From Streptomyces caelestis (GTDB lineage: Bacteria > Actinomycetota > Actinomycetes > Streptomycetales > Streptomycetaceae), in assembly GCF_001279005.1 (NCBI RefSeq), contig NZ_LGCN01000227.1:1-46587 (forward strand): a stretch of DNA of 46,587 nt, in the 5' to 3' direction. Numbering within the stretch: position 1 is the stretch's first letter; each line of letters begins with the position of its first letter. Positions 1-8,342 of this stretch are shown one piece after another. The notes under the pieces are model-generated. The model was not told where the DNA came from, ran no database searches, and was given only the letters and a program-made list of their open reading frames with translations. The position numbers were made by a program, and so were the translations under genes.

Positions 1-93
1 AGTGATCGCGGCGGGCAGGCAACCGCCGAGGACGCGTTCCAGCGGCGAGGCGGTGTCCACGACGGTGACCGGGATGCCGCGGGCGGCGCAGGC
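1..93 (-). pseudogene. Possible NAD(P)/FAD-dependent reductase fragment, cut by window edge
   Basis: The minus strand reads an open stretch containing ARGIPVTVVDTASPLERVLG, which resembles the second beta-alpha-beta turn of the NAD-binding domain in ferredoxin-reductase-type flavoproteins. The gene would continue to the left of the window. Upstream of this stretch (about 94-130) the similarity stops and no start codon is seen, so the piece is probably a remnant. The assignment rests on about 30 residues only. Confidence 0.3.
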
Positions 94-335
94 ACCGGCC
101 GGCGGCCTGCGCTTACTCCTTGGCGACTGCGCTCGCAGTGCGCGGGCCCGTGCGTGTTCAAGCCGGTCGGCGAGGAGGCCGAGAAGACCGACCGGACTCC
201 ACCGGCGCCATCCGTCGATGTGCCCCCATGCAGGTCGCCACACCGTCTGGTGGGCGCGACTCCCGAGGTCCCCGGCAGCAACCGGACCGAGGTCGTTCCC
301 CGCCACCTCTCCGGTCGCCGTGGCGGACTCACGGG
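94..335. other. Intergenic stretch, no gene seen
   Basis: Several open frames cross this stretch, but none has a convincing start, ribosome binding site or recognisable domain. It lies between the flavoprotein remnant and the 3' end of the SGNH hydrolase gene. Confidence 0.5.
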
Positions 336-1514
336 TCAGCCGGTCGTGACGGCGAAGGGCCCGTTGCCCGCGAAGACGAGCTCGGCGAAGTTCTCGCCGA
401 TGCGGCGGTGTCCTTCGGGACCGGGATGGATCGCGTCCGGCAGGGGGATCTCGTCGTGGTCGCTCTGGCCGTAGAGGTCGAGTCCGTCGAGGTAGTGGAG
501 GTTGGGGTCTTCGGCGGACCGCTGCCTGACGATGTCGGCCAGGACGTCACGGACGATCGTGAGCGTCAGCCGTCCTGCGGCGGTCTCGGCCGGATCACCG
601 GTGGCCTTGAACTTCAGGGTTCCCTCGGAGAGGTCCGGCATGAGAGGTCCGGGGGTGTTCTCGTGGGTCGGGCACAGGACAGGGGAGACCAGGAGCAGGG
701 GGGTTGCGGGATGGCCCTCGCGGATGGTGTCGAGGAAGCCATGGACGGCGGGGGCGAAGGCGCGCAGGCGCATGGCGTCGCTGTTGACGACGTTGATGCC
801 GAGCTTGAGGCTGATCAGGTCCGCGGGGGTGTCGCGTATCGCGCGGGCGGTGAACGGGTCGACCAGTGCGCTGCCCCCGAATCCGAGGTTGATCAGCTCC
901 ACATCGCCTGCGGAGGCGGCCAGGGCGGGCCAGATGGTGCTGGGGAAGACGGCGTTGGATCCGTGGCTGATGGAGCTGCCGTGGTGCAACCACACCCGGC
1001 GCCCGGTCTTCGGGGCCGGCTCGACGGGGACGTCGGTGCGCAGGGCGATGACCTCCGTGATCTCCGCGTGGGGGAGCCAGATCTCGATGTCCTTCTCGCC
1101 GGCGGGGAGGTCGGTGAAGTGGGCCGTGCCGACGGGGCCCGGGGTGAATTCCGCGGTCTGGGTCCGCATGTCGGTGATGGTGCGCAGGTTCCCGCCCGCC
1201 ACGGTGGCCTGGGCGGTGAGGCGGCCGTCGACCAGGAGGTCGTAGACGCCGTCCGGCGGGGACGGGAAGCCCCGGTAGACGCGTTTGGTCGGCAGGGTGT
1301 CCAGGCGGATGGTGGTGGCGCTGGTACGGAAGGCCAGCCGGACACCGGAGGGCTGGGCCTCGGCCACGGTCAGCAGGTCGTCGGGGATCTGGCGGCGCGC
1401 CCGGGCAGGCAGCCGGTGCGGCAGCAGGCCCTGGGCGGTTTCCTCCACGTCGAGGTGTCCGCGCAGGAAGTCGGCGGTGATGGGGGTGGTGATCAGGTTC
1501 TGTTCGGCGCTCAT
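336..1514 (-). CDS. SGNH/GDSL-family hydrolase
   Basis: A 392-residue protein, probably a cytoplasmic esterase or lipase-like hydrolase (no signal peptide is visible). The SGNH blocks are readable in order: block I HHGSSISHG at about residues 177-185 (Ser181 the expected nucleophile), block II GFGGSA at about 211-216, block III LKLGINVVN with Asn near 241, and block V DAIHPGPEGH near residue 370 supplying Asp and His. About 170 N-terminal residues precede block I and may form a carbohydrate-binding-like beta domain, as in two-domain acetyl xylan esterase-type proteins. The ATG start has a GAGG element 4 bases upstream. Its substrate cannot be told. It lies downstream of, and in the same direction as, a TetR gene. 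Confidence 0.85.
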   Translation of the reverse strand: MSAEQNLITTPITADFLRGHLDVEETAQGLLPHRLPARARRQIPDDLLTVAEAQPSGVRLAFRTSATTIRLDTLPTKRVYRGFPSPPDGVYDLLVDGRLTAQATVAGGNLRTITDMRTQTAEFTPGPVGTAHFTDLPAGEKDIEIWLPHAEITEVIALRTDVPVEPAPKTGRRVWLHHGSSISHGSNAVFPSTIWPALAASAGDVELINLGFGGSALVDPFTARAIRDTPADLISLKLGINVVNSDAMRLRAFAPAVHGFLDTIREGHPATPLLLVSPVLCPTHENTPGPLMPDLSEGTLKFKATGDPAETAAGRLTLTIVRDVLADIVRQRSAEDPNLHYLDGLDLYGQSDHDEIPLPDAIHPGPEGHRRIGENFAELVFAGNGPFAVTTG

Positions 1515-1587
1515 TGCCTCAAGTCTTCTCGTTCCGGGGTGGGGTGCCGGGTCGGTCCGGGGACGCCGTCGCGGGTGACGCGGCCGG

Positions 1588-2163
1588 TCAGGGGGTGGAT
1601 CGGCTCCGCAGTGCGGTGTCGAGGCGGTCCAGGGTCCAGGCCCAGGACTGCTGCGCGGCGACGTCGGTGTGGTCGAAGCCGCCGGCTGCCTCCAGGGAGG
1701 CGTAGCCGTGGAAGACGCTGCCCAGCATGCGGACCGCGTGCGTCTGGTCCGGCTCGGCCAGGTCGTAGCCGCGCAGGATCGCCCGTGTCATCTGCGCGTG
1801 CCGGACGCCGGCGCTGGCCGCGGCGGTATGCGGATCGAGCCGGAACCGCGCCGCTTCGTACCGGCCGGGGTGCGCCCGGGCGTAGTCCCGGTAGGCGTTC
1901 GCGAAGGCCGTCAGGGCGTCCTTGCCTGCGCGCCCGGCCACGGCGTCGGCGACCCGGTCGGCGAGTTCCTCCAGCGCGAACAGCGCGATCCGGGTCTTGA
2001 GCTCGTGGGAGTTCTTCACATGCGCGTACAGGCTCGCCGGCTTCACGTCGAAACGCCGGGCGAGCGCGGACAGGGTCACCTGGTCGAAACCGGCCTCATC
2101 GGCGAGCTCCGCACCAGCGAGCGTCAGCCGCTCCGGACTCAGTCCTGCCCGAACCATGACCAT
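1588..2163 (-). CDS. TetR-family transcriptional regulator
   Basis: An N-terminal helix-turn-helix is visible (AGFDQVTLSALARRFDVKPA then SLYAHVKN), followed by a C-terminal ligand-binding region with RYEAARFRLDPHTAAA and HGYASLEAAGGF, a pattern seen in the WHG-type TetR C-terminal domain. ATG at 2163 is preferred to the GTG one codon earlier because GAGG sits 6 bases before it. The gene is 74 bases upstream of the SGNH hydrolase and co-directional, so the hydrolase is a plausible target or operon partner. A promoter and an inverted repeat lie directly upstream, suggesting autoregulation. Effector unknown. Confidence 0.9.
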   Translation of the reverse strand: MVMVRAGLSPERLTLAGAELADEAGFDQVTLSALARRFDVKPASLYAHVKNSHELKTRIALFALEELADRVADAVAGRAGKDALTAFANAYRDYARAHPGRYEAARFRLDPHTAAASAGVRHAQMTRAILRGYDLAEPDQTHAVRMLGSVFHGYASLEAAGGFDHTDVAAQQSWAWTLDRLDTALRSRSTP

Positions 2164-2178
2164 CACCTACCTCAGGTA

Positions 2179-2218
2179 TGCCTATGGCCAATATAGATTC
2201 ACCTACAAGCTATAGGCA
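2179..2218 (-). promoter_or_regulatory. TetR-gene promoter with operator-like inverted repeat
   Basis: TGCCTAT (2179-2185) is repeated inverted as ATAGGCA (2212-2218). On the minus strand a -35 like TTGCCT (2219-2214) and a -10 TATATT (2195-2190) are 18 bases apart and lie between the repeat arms, so a protein bound to the arms would cover the promoter. A direct repeat TCACCTAC occurs at 2163-2170 and 2199-2206. The AT content is much higher than in the surroundings. Confidence 0.6.
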
Positions 2219-2522
2219 AATGATGCACCCCTTAAGGTTTGGCGCACTCTGCGGAGCGGGGCGAACGACCACGCTCTTTCACGCGCCAGAAGGGGTTCTT
2301 CGACTCTCCGTGTCGCGCGTGGGCGCCCGGAGCGTCGGACGGGCGTCACGGTCGGCGGACCGGGGATGCCGGGAGAGCCGCCGGCCCGACCGCGGTCCGC
2401 CCGAGGGGGCGTGCTCGCACGAACACGGGCGACCTCTCGTACCGCGGCGCCGGTCCGGCTGGGACCGAGTGGGGCGAGGGCCGCAGGACCACCGCGTCCG
2501 TGACCCATGGGGCGGGTCCGGA

Positions 2523-3002
2523 TGGGCGCAGACCTGGCAGGCGCTGCTCGAAGGCGACGAGGCGCTGTCGCCGGCCGACAACGCCCTGACCGTGTTCCTC
2601 TCCGTCACCTGCAACGACGTCGAATGGCCCGAGGACGTGTCCACCTACCGGCGGGGCGTCGCCGAGGACCGGGAGCGCTACCCGCTGTTCGGCGCCGCCA
2701 CCGCCAACATCACACCGTGCGCCTTCTGGCCGTACGCCCCCGCCGAACCGCCGGTGAGGATCGACGCCGAGGGCCCGCGCAACGTGCTGCTCCTGCAGAA
2801 CCGGCGGGACGCGTCGACCCCGCACCGGGGCGGGAAGATGCTGCGCGAGAAGTTCGGCGACCGCGCCCGGCTGGTCAGCGTCGACGACAGCGGGCACGGC
2901 GTGTACGCCCTGGGCGAGAACTCCTGCGCGTTGAACACCGCCACGCGCTACCTCGTCGAGGGCGAGATGCCCGCGAAGGACGTGTTCTGCCGCGCGGACT
3001 GA
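2523..3002 (+). pseudogene. C-terminal remnant of a TAP-like alpha/beta hydrolase
   Basis: From about residue WAQTWQALLEGDEALSPADN to the stop, the frame matches the C-terminal half of secreted tripeptidyl-aminopeptidase-type hydrolases: the acid region LLLQNRRDASTPHRGGKM and the base region DDSGHGVYALGENSC are present. The GGPG motif, the nucleophile elbow GxSYG and any signal peptide are absent, and no start codon with a ribosome binding site lies at the edge of the similarity. It is therefore a truncated, non-catalytic remnant. An intact relative lies at 5508-7118. Confidence 0.75.
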
Positions 3003-3018
3003 CCTTCCTCGAGGGCCG

Positions 3019-3714
3019 TCACCATGGATCGTCCGTATCGGGCAGAAGGGTGCGCAGACGCCGCATCACGTCGATCCGGGCCGGATTGCAGAGATCGGTG
3101 ACGGCTCTGCCGATGGTGCGAGCGGTGTGCCACCGGCCGCGCGGGGCGTCCGACGCGAGGTCGCTCAGCCCGGGATGCCTGACCCGCAGGCCTCGGACGT
3201 AGGGCACGAGACGCTCAGCGGGACTCTGGCGCGCCTGCTCGTCCGCGTAGGCGTCCCTCCCCTTGGGGCCGAGGACCGTACCGAGGACGGTGACGGAAGA
3301 GCGGTCCGGGTCGGGCAGCTCCGCCGTTTCGTCCACGGAGGCGAAGCGGAGGGGGAGATCGGTGGCGGCCGTTCTCCGCATGAGGGCGCCGACCTCGGCG
3401 CGCGCGTGTTGCAGGCGTTCGACGGTGGCGGCCGGCTCATCGTCGAGAGCCCGCGGATCGCGCGGGTCCGGGGCGCAATCCGGGCCGTCACGCATGTCCG
3501 CGATCCGGGAGAGGGAGAAGCCCGGAGCGGCGAGGCGTTTGACCCGGAGGAGTCGGACGAGATGGCTGACGCCGTACTGCTTGTATCCGTTGGAGCGGCG
3601 CTCGGGCTCGTCGAGCAGGCCGATGTCGTGGTAGTGCCGTACGGCCCTGAGGCTGGTGCCGGCCGGCTCCGCCATCTCCCGGGTGCTCCACGCCGTGATC
3701 GATGTCTCCCTCAC
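3019..3714 (-). CDS. MerR-family transcriptional regulator
   Basis: The N-terminus carries a MerR winged helix: AWSTREMAEPAGTSLRAVRH, YHDIGLLDEPERRSNGYKQY, then VSHLVRLLRVKRLAAPGFSL. The remainder is an uncharacterised effector region of about 150 residues with no cysteine cluster of the metal-sensing MerR proteins. GTG at 3714 gives the usual MerR N-terminus (RETSITAW); an in-frame ATG at 3762 lacks a ribosome binding site and would add an Arg-rich tail. Substitutions such as Pro for Leu in AEPAGT and GF after AAP are unusual, so partial degradation is possible. The target may be divergent or self. Confidence 0.75.
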   Translation of the reverse strand: MRETSITAWSTREMAEPAGTSLRAVRHYHDIGLLDEPERRSNGYKQYGVSHLVRLLRVKRLAAPGFSLSRIADMRDGPDCAPDPRDPRALDDEPAATVERLQHARAEVGALMRRTAATDLPLRFASVDETAELPDPDRSSVTVLGTVLGPKGRDAYADEQARQSPAERLVPYVRGLRVRHPGLSDLASDAPRGRWHTARTIGRAVTDLCNPARIDVMRRLRTLLPDTDDPW

Positions 3715-4002
3715 CGTCCGCCGCCGTCGGCGCGGTCGCGCCGTGGGCTCGTTGAAAACCATGACGCAACGGCAGACCGGCGCGGGGCAGAGCGCACGAG
3801 GGGGCGGTCCGCACCCTCTCGGTGGGGTGCGCGGACCATCGAGGTCACCGCGGTCGTCGTCGAGGACTCCATGGCCGGCGGCGCGCTCATGGGGCGGGTC
3901 GCCGCCGGCCGCCCCGGCCTGCACACGTCAGTGCACGTCTCACCGTGCTCCCACGTCCCTGCCCGCCGGGTGGGACCGGTGCAAAGGGGTGGTCGGTCCG
4001 GT

Positions 4003-4614
4003 TCACGGCCGAGCCGGCCCGGCGGGTGGCGCGGGCCGGGTGGAGAGGACGTGGTCGACGGCGGCGTTGAGGGTCTCGGTCTCGGCGACGAGGACGGATC
4101 CGCCGGTGGGCAGGGCGCGTTCGACCGAGAGCCCGTTGAGGACGGTGAGAAGGAACCTGACGTTGCGGGTGTGGTCTCCCGGGGGCAGGGCGCCCTCCTC
4201 CTCGAGCACGGTCAGCCAGTGTTCGACCCGGCGCTCCGCCTCCCGCTCATGGCCGAGGTACGCGGTGCGTACCGCTTCGGTCGGCTCGGGTTCGATGAAG
4301 GTCCGGTACATCGTGCCCCATGCGGTTCGCGCGTCTTCGTTGGTGCCGAGCGGTGCGAGAACCTGCCGCAGGCAGTTCAGCAGCCGCTCGCGGGGCGGCA
4401 GCGTCCGGTCCCGGATCGGGTCGCCGGGCAGCAGGTGTGCGTAGATCCGCGCGAGCAGGCTGTCCTGCAGGGCGCGCTGGGTGGGGAAGTGGAACCTCAG
4501 CGAGCCGGTGCTCACCCCCGCACGCGCGGCGACCGCTCGCACGCTCAGCTTCGCCGCCATGTCCTCGGCGAGCATCTCTGCAGCTGCCCGGAGGATCTTC
4601 TCGCGTGTTTCCAT
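4003..4614 (-). CDS. TetR-family transcriptional regulator
   Basis: A 203-residue TetR protein: the HTH reads LSVRAVAARAGVSTGSLRFHF in pieces (residues about 23-43), with Arg-Phe-His in the recognition helix, followed by an all-helical C-terminal domain of unknown ligand. It is divergently transcribed from the membrane protein gene at 4745 across a 130-base region rich in nested inverted repeats, the standard arrangement for a local repressor controlling itself and the divergent gene. Confidence 0.9.
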   Translation of the reverse strand: METREKILRAAAEMLAEDMAAKLSVRAVAARAGVSTGSLRFHFPTQRALQDSLLARIYAHLLPGDPIRDRTLPPRERLLNCLRQVLAPLGTNEDARTAWGTMYRTFIEPEPTEAVRTAYLGHEREAERRVEHWLTVLEEEGALPPGDHTRNVRFLLTVLNGLSVERALPTGGSVLVAETETLNAAVDHVLSTRPAPPAGPARP

Positions 4615-4650
4615 GCTCCGCTCTCCTTCGTTTCTCCCCAGCCCCCTTAC

Positions 4651-4705
4651 TGTACTAGCACGCCGTACTAGTACAGCGTGCTAGCGTTTCTCTAACACGC
4701 TGTAC
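4651..4705. promoter_or_regulatory. Nested palindromic operator between tetR and membrane gene
   Basis: Three overlapping inverted repeats occur in 55 bases: TGTACTAG (4651-4658) with CTAGTACA (4668-4675); CTAGCACGC (4655-4663) with GCGTGCTAG (4676-4684); and GTACAGCGTG (4671-4680) with CACGCTGTAC (4696-4705). All are perfect. They fill the region between the divergent starts at 4614 and 4745 and are good candidates for cooperative TetR dimers. Confidence 0.7.
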
Positions 4706-4744
4706 CAGCAGGAGTGCGGCTGAGGTGCACAGGAGGGTCGGAGC

Positions 4745-5392
4745 ATGGCGTGGAAGCAGTGGGCGGCGTCGAAGCGGCTCAAGCCGGGAGACGGCAGAGA
4801 GCTCCAGCGGTTCCGCTGGTGGCAGCTCCCCCTGCGCTCCCTGTTCTGGCTACGGCTCCCCGGCGCCGACGGGCACGCCCGCCTGCACGCCGTGGACGTA
4901 CGGCACTGGGCGCGGTTGGACAACAGCAGGATCCGGGCGCATCTGTTCCTGGACGGCAGGCATGTGGCCGAGTCGAAACTGCCCGCGGCCTTCCCCGTCG
5001 ACGGGGGCGTCATCGAGGTGGCGATGAGCGCCTACGGCATCAGACGCTGCCACTACCGCCCCTTGAGCGGACAGCCGCGTCAGCTCACGCCCGACCCGGC
5101 CTCGGCGGAGGGGCGGCGGGCGCGCTTCGGCGCCCGCCATCCGGGGCTGAGCCGGGCGATCGGCATCGGATCGGTGGTGCTGCTCGTCATCGGTGTGGGC
5201 CTGAACCTGTTGCAGCTCGCCGAACCCGTCTCCCGCATTCCTCCCGTCACGCAGCGGGTCGGAACGTTCGAATCGCCGGTGCACCTGCCGATCTGGCTGA
5301 ACCTCGCACTGGGGGGCGGAGCCGTCCTGGCGAGCATGGAGCGCGCGCTCCGCCTGCGGTACTCCTCCCTGCTCGACGCGGCCGGGCGCTGA
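4745..5392 (+). CDS. Membrane protein of unknown function, two TM helices
   Basis: A 215-residue protein with a strong ribosome binding site (AGGAGGG, 7 bases before ATG). The first ~135 residues are soluble, rich in Arg/Trp and predicted beta-rich (RLHAVDVRHWARLDNSRIRA). Two hydrophobic segments follow: about residues 138-160 (IGIGSVVLLVIGVGLNLLQL) and about 184-200 (LPIWLNLALGGGAVLASM). I do not recognise the family. The divergent TetR gene and shared operator region suggest it is the regulated partner. Confidence 0.75.
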   Translation: MAWKQWAASKRLKPGDGRELQRFRWWQLPLRSLFWLRLPGADGHARLHAVDVRHWARLDNSRIRAHLFLDGRHVAESKLPAAFPVDGGVIEVAMSAYGIRRCHYRPLSGQPRQLTPDPASAEGRRARFGARHPGLSRAIGIGSVVLLVIGVGLNLLQLAEPVSRIPPVTQRVGTFESPVHLPIWLNLALGGGAVLASMERALRLRYSSLLDAAGR

Positions 5393-5444
5393 CCCCCTCG
5401 AAGCGAGAAGGCACGACCGACGCCGGCCCTCCCCGGCCGGCTTC

Positions 5445-5474
5445 CCGCGCGACCGGCACGGCCCGGTCGCGCGG
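5445..5474 (+). terminator. Hairpin between membrane gene and TAP-like gene
   Basis: CCGCGCGACCGG (5445-5456) pairs perfectly with CCGGTCGCGCGG (5463-5474) around a 6-base loop. It is 53 bases after the membrane protein stop and has no U-tract, as usual in actinobacteria. It may terminate the upstream gene. Confidence 0.55.
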
Positions 5475-5507
5475 AACGACACGCGTACGGAGAAAGGGAA
5501 GATCATC

Positions 5508-7118
5508 ATGATCCAGTCGAGGTCAAGGCCCACCGCCCGGTACGGCGCGGCGCTCGCCGCGGCCCTCGTGGTCCTGACCGGGTGTTCGTCCGGCGCCTCG
5601 GGGCCGCGCAGCATATCCGCGGCGGTCACGTCGGCCTCCGTACCGTCTCCGGACCCGCTCAGGTGGAACGCGTGCGGGAAGGACCTCGAATGCGCCACGA
5701 TCAAGGTGCCGCAGGAATACACCGAGCCCGATGGCGCGCGGATCCCGCTCGCGGTCATGCGGCACCGGGCCACTGATCCCGACCACCGCATCGGCAGCCT
5801 GGTCTTCAACCCGGGCGGGCCCGGAGTCTCCGCGACCGAGACACTGCGCAATCTGCCCAGGACGGCCGGGACTCCCGGCGCCTTCTCACCCGCCGTGCTC
5901 GCCCGATTCGACGTCATCGCGGTGGACCCGCGCGGCGTCGGCGGATCACAGGCCGTCCGCTGCCTGACCGACGAGCAGCGAGCCGACGCCGCCGGCACCG
6001 GCTTCGACCCGGCCGTCCCCGGGGGCAAACCCCTGCCGCAACTGCTGAGCGACGCCGCCGCGTTCACCGACGGCTGCGTCACACACCAGAGCAAGAAGTT
6101 CCTGGCCAGCCTGTCCACCGACAACGTGGCCCGCGACATCGACCAGGTTCGCTCCGCGCTCGGCGAGGACGAGATCACGTACTACGGCTTGTCCTACGGC
6201 ACCGTGGTCGGCCCGATGTACGCCACCCTGTTCCCTCACCGCGTCCGCCAGATGGTGCTCGACGCGCCCGTCGACACCAACCTGTGGTTCGGCGACTCCC
6301 TCCCCTTCCTCAACGACGTCGCCGTGGCAAGCGAACGGACGCTCGACGCCTGGTTCGAGACCTGCCGCACCGAAGGGACCGCGGTGTGCCCGTTCGGCGC
6401 GGGGGACCCGCAGGCGGCGTTCGACACACTGATCGACACGCTGGAAGCGAAGCCGCTGAAGATCGCACCCCTCGAGGGCGTCACCCCGGGCGGCCGACTC
6501 GACGGCGCCATGGCCCTCGAGGCCACCCGAGCCCTGGCCGGCGACCAGCACACCTGGCCGTTGCTGACCTCGGCGCTGCTGGCCGCACAAGGCGGCAACG
6601 GCACTCCCCTGTACACCCTGTGGAGCAGCGTCACGGTATCCCCCTTCCCCGTCCCCACCGCGATGTTCGAAGCCCACACCGCGGTACGCTGCGCCGACTG
6701 GCGGACCCCGGCCGGCATCGCCGCGCACAAGGCCGCAGCCGCCAAGGCCGTCACCGAGGCCGAGCGGATCGGCACCCGGGCCGCCTACTCCGCCCTGAAC
6801 TGCGCTCGGTGGCCCGCGCCGAACAAGGACCGCGTCACCAAGCCGCTCACAGGCGCCGACGCGCCGCCGGCACTGGTGGTCGCGGGCCGACTGGACCCGG
6901 TCACCCCCCACCACTGGGCCGAGAACATGACCCGGACCCTGGACTCCGCGGTCCTGCTCACGCGTGAAGGAGTCGGACACGGCTCCTACGGCGCCAACAC
7001 GTGTGTCGACAGCGCGGTCGACGCCGCCCTCATCCACGGCGCCCACCCCGCCGACGGCACCGTGTGCACGACGGACACGCCCGCCACCACCCGTCCCCTC
7101 GTCCCCGCGAACCGTTGA
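5508..7118 (+). CDS. TAP-like secreted alpha/beta hydrolase (tripeptidyl aminopeptidase family), lipoprotein
   Basis: The 536-residue protein begins with a lipoprotein signal (Arg-rich n-region, hydrophobic core, lipobox LTGC with Cys26). The alpha/beta-hydrolase features are complete: oxyanion motif NPGGPG near residue 101, DPRGVGGS near 140, nucleophile elbow GLSYGT with Ser229, acid in AGRLDPVTP (about Asp462) and base in GVGHGSYG (about His490), followed by the Cys-containing C-terminal TAP-like region. The family cleaves N-terminal peptides or acts on small amides outside the cell. Start ATG has AGAAAGGGAAG upstream. No operon partner is evident. Confidence 0.88.
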   Translation: MIQSRSRPTARYGAALAAALVVLTGCSSGASGPRSISAAVTSASVPSPDPLRWNACGKDLECATIKVPQEYTEPDGARIPLAVMRHRATDPDHRIGSLVFNPGGPGVSATETLRNLPRTAGTPGAFSPAVLARFDVIAVDPRGVGGSQAVRCLTDEQRADAAGTGFDPAVPGGKPLPQLLSDAAAFTDGCVTHQSKKFLASLSTDNVARDIDQVRSALGEDEITYYGLSYGTVVGPMYATLFPHRVRQMVLDAPVDTNLWFGDSLPFLNDVAVASERTLDAWFETCRTEGTAVCPFGAGDPQAAFDTLIDTLEAKPLKIAPLEGVTPGGRLDGAMALEATRALAGDQHTWPLLTSALLAAQGGNGTPLYTLWSSVTVSPFPVPTAMFEAHTAVRCADWRTPAGIAAHKAAAAKAVTEAERIGTRAAYSALNCARWPAPNKDRVTKPLTGADAPPALVVAGRLDPVTPHHWAENMTRTLDSAVLLTREGVGHGSYGANTCVDSAVDAALIHGAHPADGTVCTTDTPATTRPLVPANR

Positions 7119-7157
7119 GCCACAGCCGGTCGTCACCCGCGTACGCATGCGCACGGC

Positions 7158-7638
7158 ATGATCGTCGAGCGAGCAGACCACGACGACGCCTCCCTCCCGG
7201 CAACGGCGCGGGCGCCGGTTCCGCCAAGGACTTCTTCCTGCTGGGCATCTGGGTGGCCTTCGCCGGTTTCCTCGCCACCTTCGGTTCGGTCCTCTTCCGC
7301 CGCCCGCTGACCGGCGTGGCGTGGAACCTCCTGCACGGGGGCACGCACGCCTGGCGCGAGGACCGTCAGGTTCTGCGGGCACACGACATCGCCACCCTCG
7401 CCGCGGCACTCGTCCTCGGATCCCGGTTCGTGGTGAAGCAGTGGCTCTACGTTCACGACGCCACCGGCTGGCTCGCCGTCGCGAAGATCGCCATGGGCAC
7501 TCCCTGACCGTGGTGGCCGCGCTGGTCGTCGCCTGGGCCTTCCGCAGGACGTCGAAGCACCTGGTGGGGAGCCGGCCGGCCGAGACGACCGCTCAGCAGC
7601 AGGCCGACCTGACGCCTCGCCAGGGCGCGTCCGGGTAG
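7158..7638 (+). pseudogene. Frameshifted membrane protein remnant
   Basis: Frame 2 reads a coherent membrane protein with segments FFLLGIWVAFAGFLATFGSV and IATLAAALVLGSRFVVKQWL, ending at a stop at 7505-7507 just after VAKIAMG. The next frame continues it with LTVVAALVVAWAFRRTSKHL to a stop at 7638, so a frameshift near 7495 separates two parts of one gene. No start with a ribosome binding site is seen in the first frame; an ATG at 7158 lies in a third frame and may mark a second frameshift. Function unknown. Confidence 0.55.
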
Positions 7639-7708
7639 CGACGCCGTCACACCACATCAGCAGAGGAAGGACCCCTGGACGTCGATCAGCCATGCGCACA
7701 CGGAGACG

Positions 7709-7900
7709 GTGCGGGAACTCGGAGCCTTCGAGAGGACCATCGACCTCTGCATGCACCGGAACCCCGTCCAGTTCTCCCTGGTCGCCGAGATCGACCGGAA
7801 GGTCTCCGAGCTGACTCCGGCACGGGCACTGCGGGAGGTGCAGGCACGGCACCCGCTGCTTCGCGTCTCGGTCGACCGCCGGGCTCCTCGAGCCCGATAC
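7709..7900 (+). pseudogene. N-terminal remnant of a condensation-domain/PapA-like acyltransferase
   Basis: The translation reads GAFERTIDLCMHRNPVQFSL and LREVQARHPLLRVSVDRR. This is the usual N-terminal pattern of condensation-like acyltransferases, where an alternation of ligand loop and HPLL precedes the catalytic HHxxxDG region. That catalytic region never appears; the frame loses similarity after about 7890 and stops at 7993. No clear ribosome binding site. Confidence 0.5.
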
Positions 7901-8151
7901 CGCTGGGCAGCGACGGTGGCTCACCCCACCTGCGCTGGCTGGAAGAGCTTCACGCGGCGCTCGAACCGTTCTCGTTGCCGGGCGGCTACGTGAATTTCCT
8001 GGGGCCGGAGACTCCCGACCAGGTCGCGCACTCCTACGGGCCGAACACCCGGCGCCTGCCGGCCGTGAAGTCCGCGGTCGACCCGGACTCCGTCTTCGCC
8101 GCCACACCGCTCCCCCTCGGGACCGCCGACACCGGTTCCCCGCCCGTGTGA
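7886..8151 (+). pseudogene. C-terminal remnant of a BBE-domain FAD-linked oxidoreductase
   Basis: In a different frame from the preceding remnant, the sequence reads GGYVNFLGPETPDQVAHSYG then VKSAVDPDSVFAATPLPL. This matches the berberine-bridge-enzyme C-terminal signature (G-x-Y-x-N-x-x, Y-G-x-N, K-x-x-x-D-P-x-x-x-F) found at the end of FAD-linked oxidases. The whole FAD-binding domain is missing. The junction with the acyltransferase remnant lies near 7890, so two unrelated gene ends have been joined. Confidence 0.6.
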
Positions 8152-8342
8152 GGCGCAGGCGACGTCGCCAATCCGGCCGTCGGAGGCCTCCTCCCCTCTG
8201 GCCGCCGGAGCCCTTGCGCGGAGGCACGGCCTTCGGCGTACCCGGAACCACGTGACGGCCGAAACCCACCTGGAGACAAGGGAGTGACGAACGTACCCTC
8301 GTACGGCTCCGCCTCGACGGAACGCTACGGAGGTCAACGCAC

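Noticed and set aside
120..2000. Very long plus-strand open frame across 120-2000
   Set aside because: Gly/Val/Asp- and Arg/Pro-rich antisense shadow of the SGNH hydrolase and TetR genes; no domain, no ribosome binding site.
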